Shown here piece after piece: positions 63,757-64,000 of a stretch of DNA of 64,000 bases. The notes beneath the pieces are model-generated. The model did not search any database, had not been told where the DNA came from, and saw only the letters and a program-made list of their open reading frames with translations. This stretch comes from Letharia columbiana (lineage: Eukaryota > Ascomycota > Lecanoromycetes > Lecanorales > Parmeliaceae): contig NW_023501052.1 in the NCBI RefSeq assembly GCF_014066305.1, forward strand, positions 685,001 through 749,000, in the 5' to 3' direction. Made by a program: the position numbers and the translations under genes. The number at the start of each line of letters is the position of its first letter. The first letter of the stretch is position 1.

Positions 63757-64000
63757 ATAAAGGTCTATAAATTAAATTTATAATTATTTTTTTAATTAGG
63801 GCTATCGAGTAAGTAGGTAAGCGATCTTTAATAAGCGATCTTTGATAAGCGAACTTTGGTGAGCGATATTTGAATTCCTTGCGCTTTAATAATTATAAGA
63901 CTAAATTTCAAAATTCTTAAAAATTCGAAAAGCACAAATAGCGCTTTAAAACTAAAAAAAAGCTTAAAATTTTAATAGAAAATAAAAAAGTAATTCTATG
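63757..64000 (+). mobile_element. B6: B element running off the window
   Basis: It starts ataaaggtctataaatt, with the cgagt lost. It keeps the gggctatcgagtaag block and one internal half with gagcgatatttgaattccttgcgc, which is partly unmutated. The other end is outside the window. Confidence 0.65.

Overview
The window looks like a filamentous ascomycete (Pezizomycotina) chromosome segment that is almost entirely AT-rich, mutation-scarred repeat DNA. CpA and TpG are nearly absent over tens of kilobases while TpA is in excess and CpG survives. That is the footprint of CpA-to-TpA repeat-induced point mutation (RIP). Reading frames of transposons are still recognisable when stops and C/T or G/A changes are read through. 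Such tracts are typical of AT isochores, pericentromeric or subtelomeric blocks; the sequence does not say which, and I cannot name a species.

Layout. 1-7377: the 3' part of an LTR retrotransposon (E0) that starts outside the window, split by a complete Gypsy element E1 (507-7002), itself carrying a young inverted-repeat element M1 (1172-1968). 7442-7948: a short TIR element (T1). 7949-11808: anonymous AT-rich DNA. 11809-19356: Gypsy element E2, minus strand. 20366-30588: Gypsy element E3, minus strand, with a 3.0-kb LTR element E4 (25560-28601) nested in it. E1, E2, E3 and E4 each keep two equal-length LTRs and a perfect 5-bp target duplication (aagat, ttata, attat, gttat).

30.7-45.3 kb: a nest of two short repeat superfamilies. 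The M family has long inverted arms, of two types called alpha and beta here, around a 15-bp minisatellite core. The B/C/D family shares a palindrome near one end, ends in CTAA or its RIP form TTAA, and inserts between A and T without target duplication, which resembles Helitrons. 45.3-54.3 kb: RIPped DNA including a copia-type pol (about 50.4-54.33 kb), a 993-bp miniature LTR element (48661-49653) that is RIPped only in its left quarter, and a three-armed GC-rich palindrome (49771-50118). 54.3-58.98 kb: more repeats.

Only about 58.99-61.78 kb has normal base composition. It holds one intact gene, a seven-helix rhodopsin-domain (PTH11/SAT3-like) membrane protein of 370 residues in six exons. 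RIPped DNA resumes after it and continues to the window end, where a further B copy runs off. No tRNA, rRNA or CRISPR array was seen.
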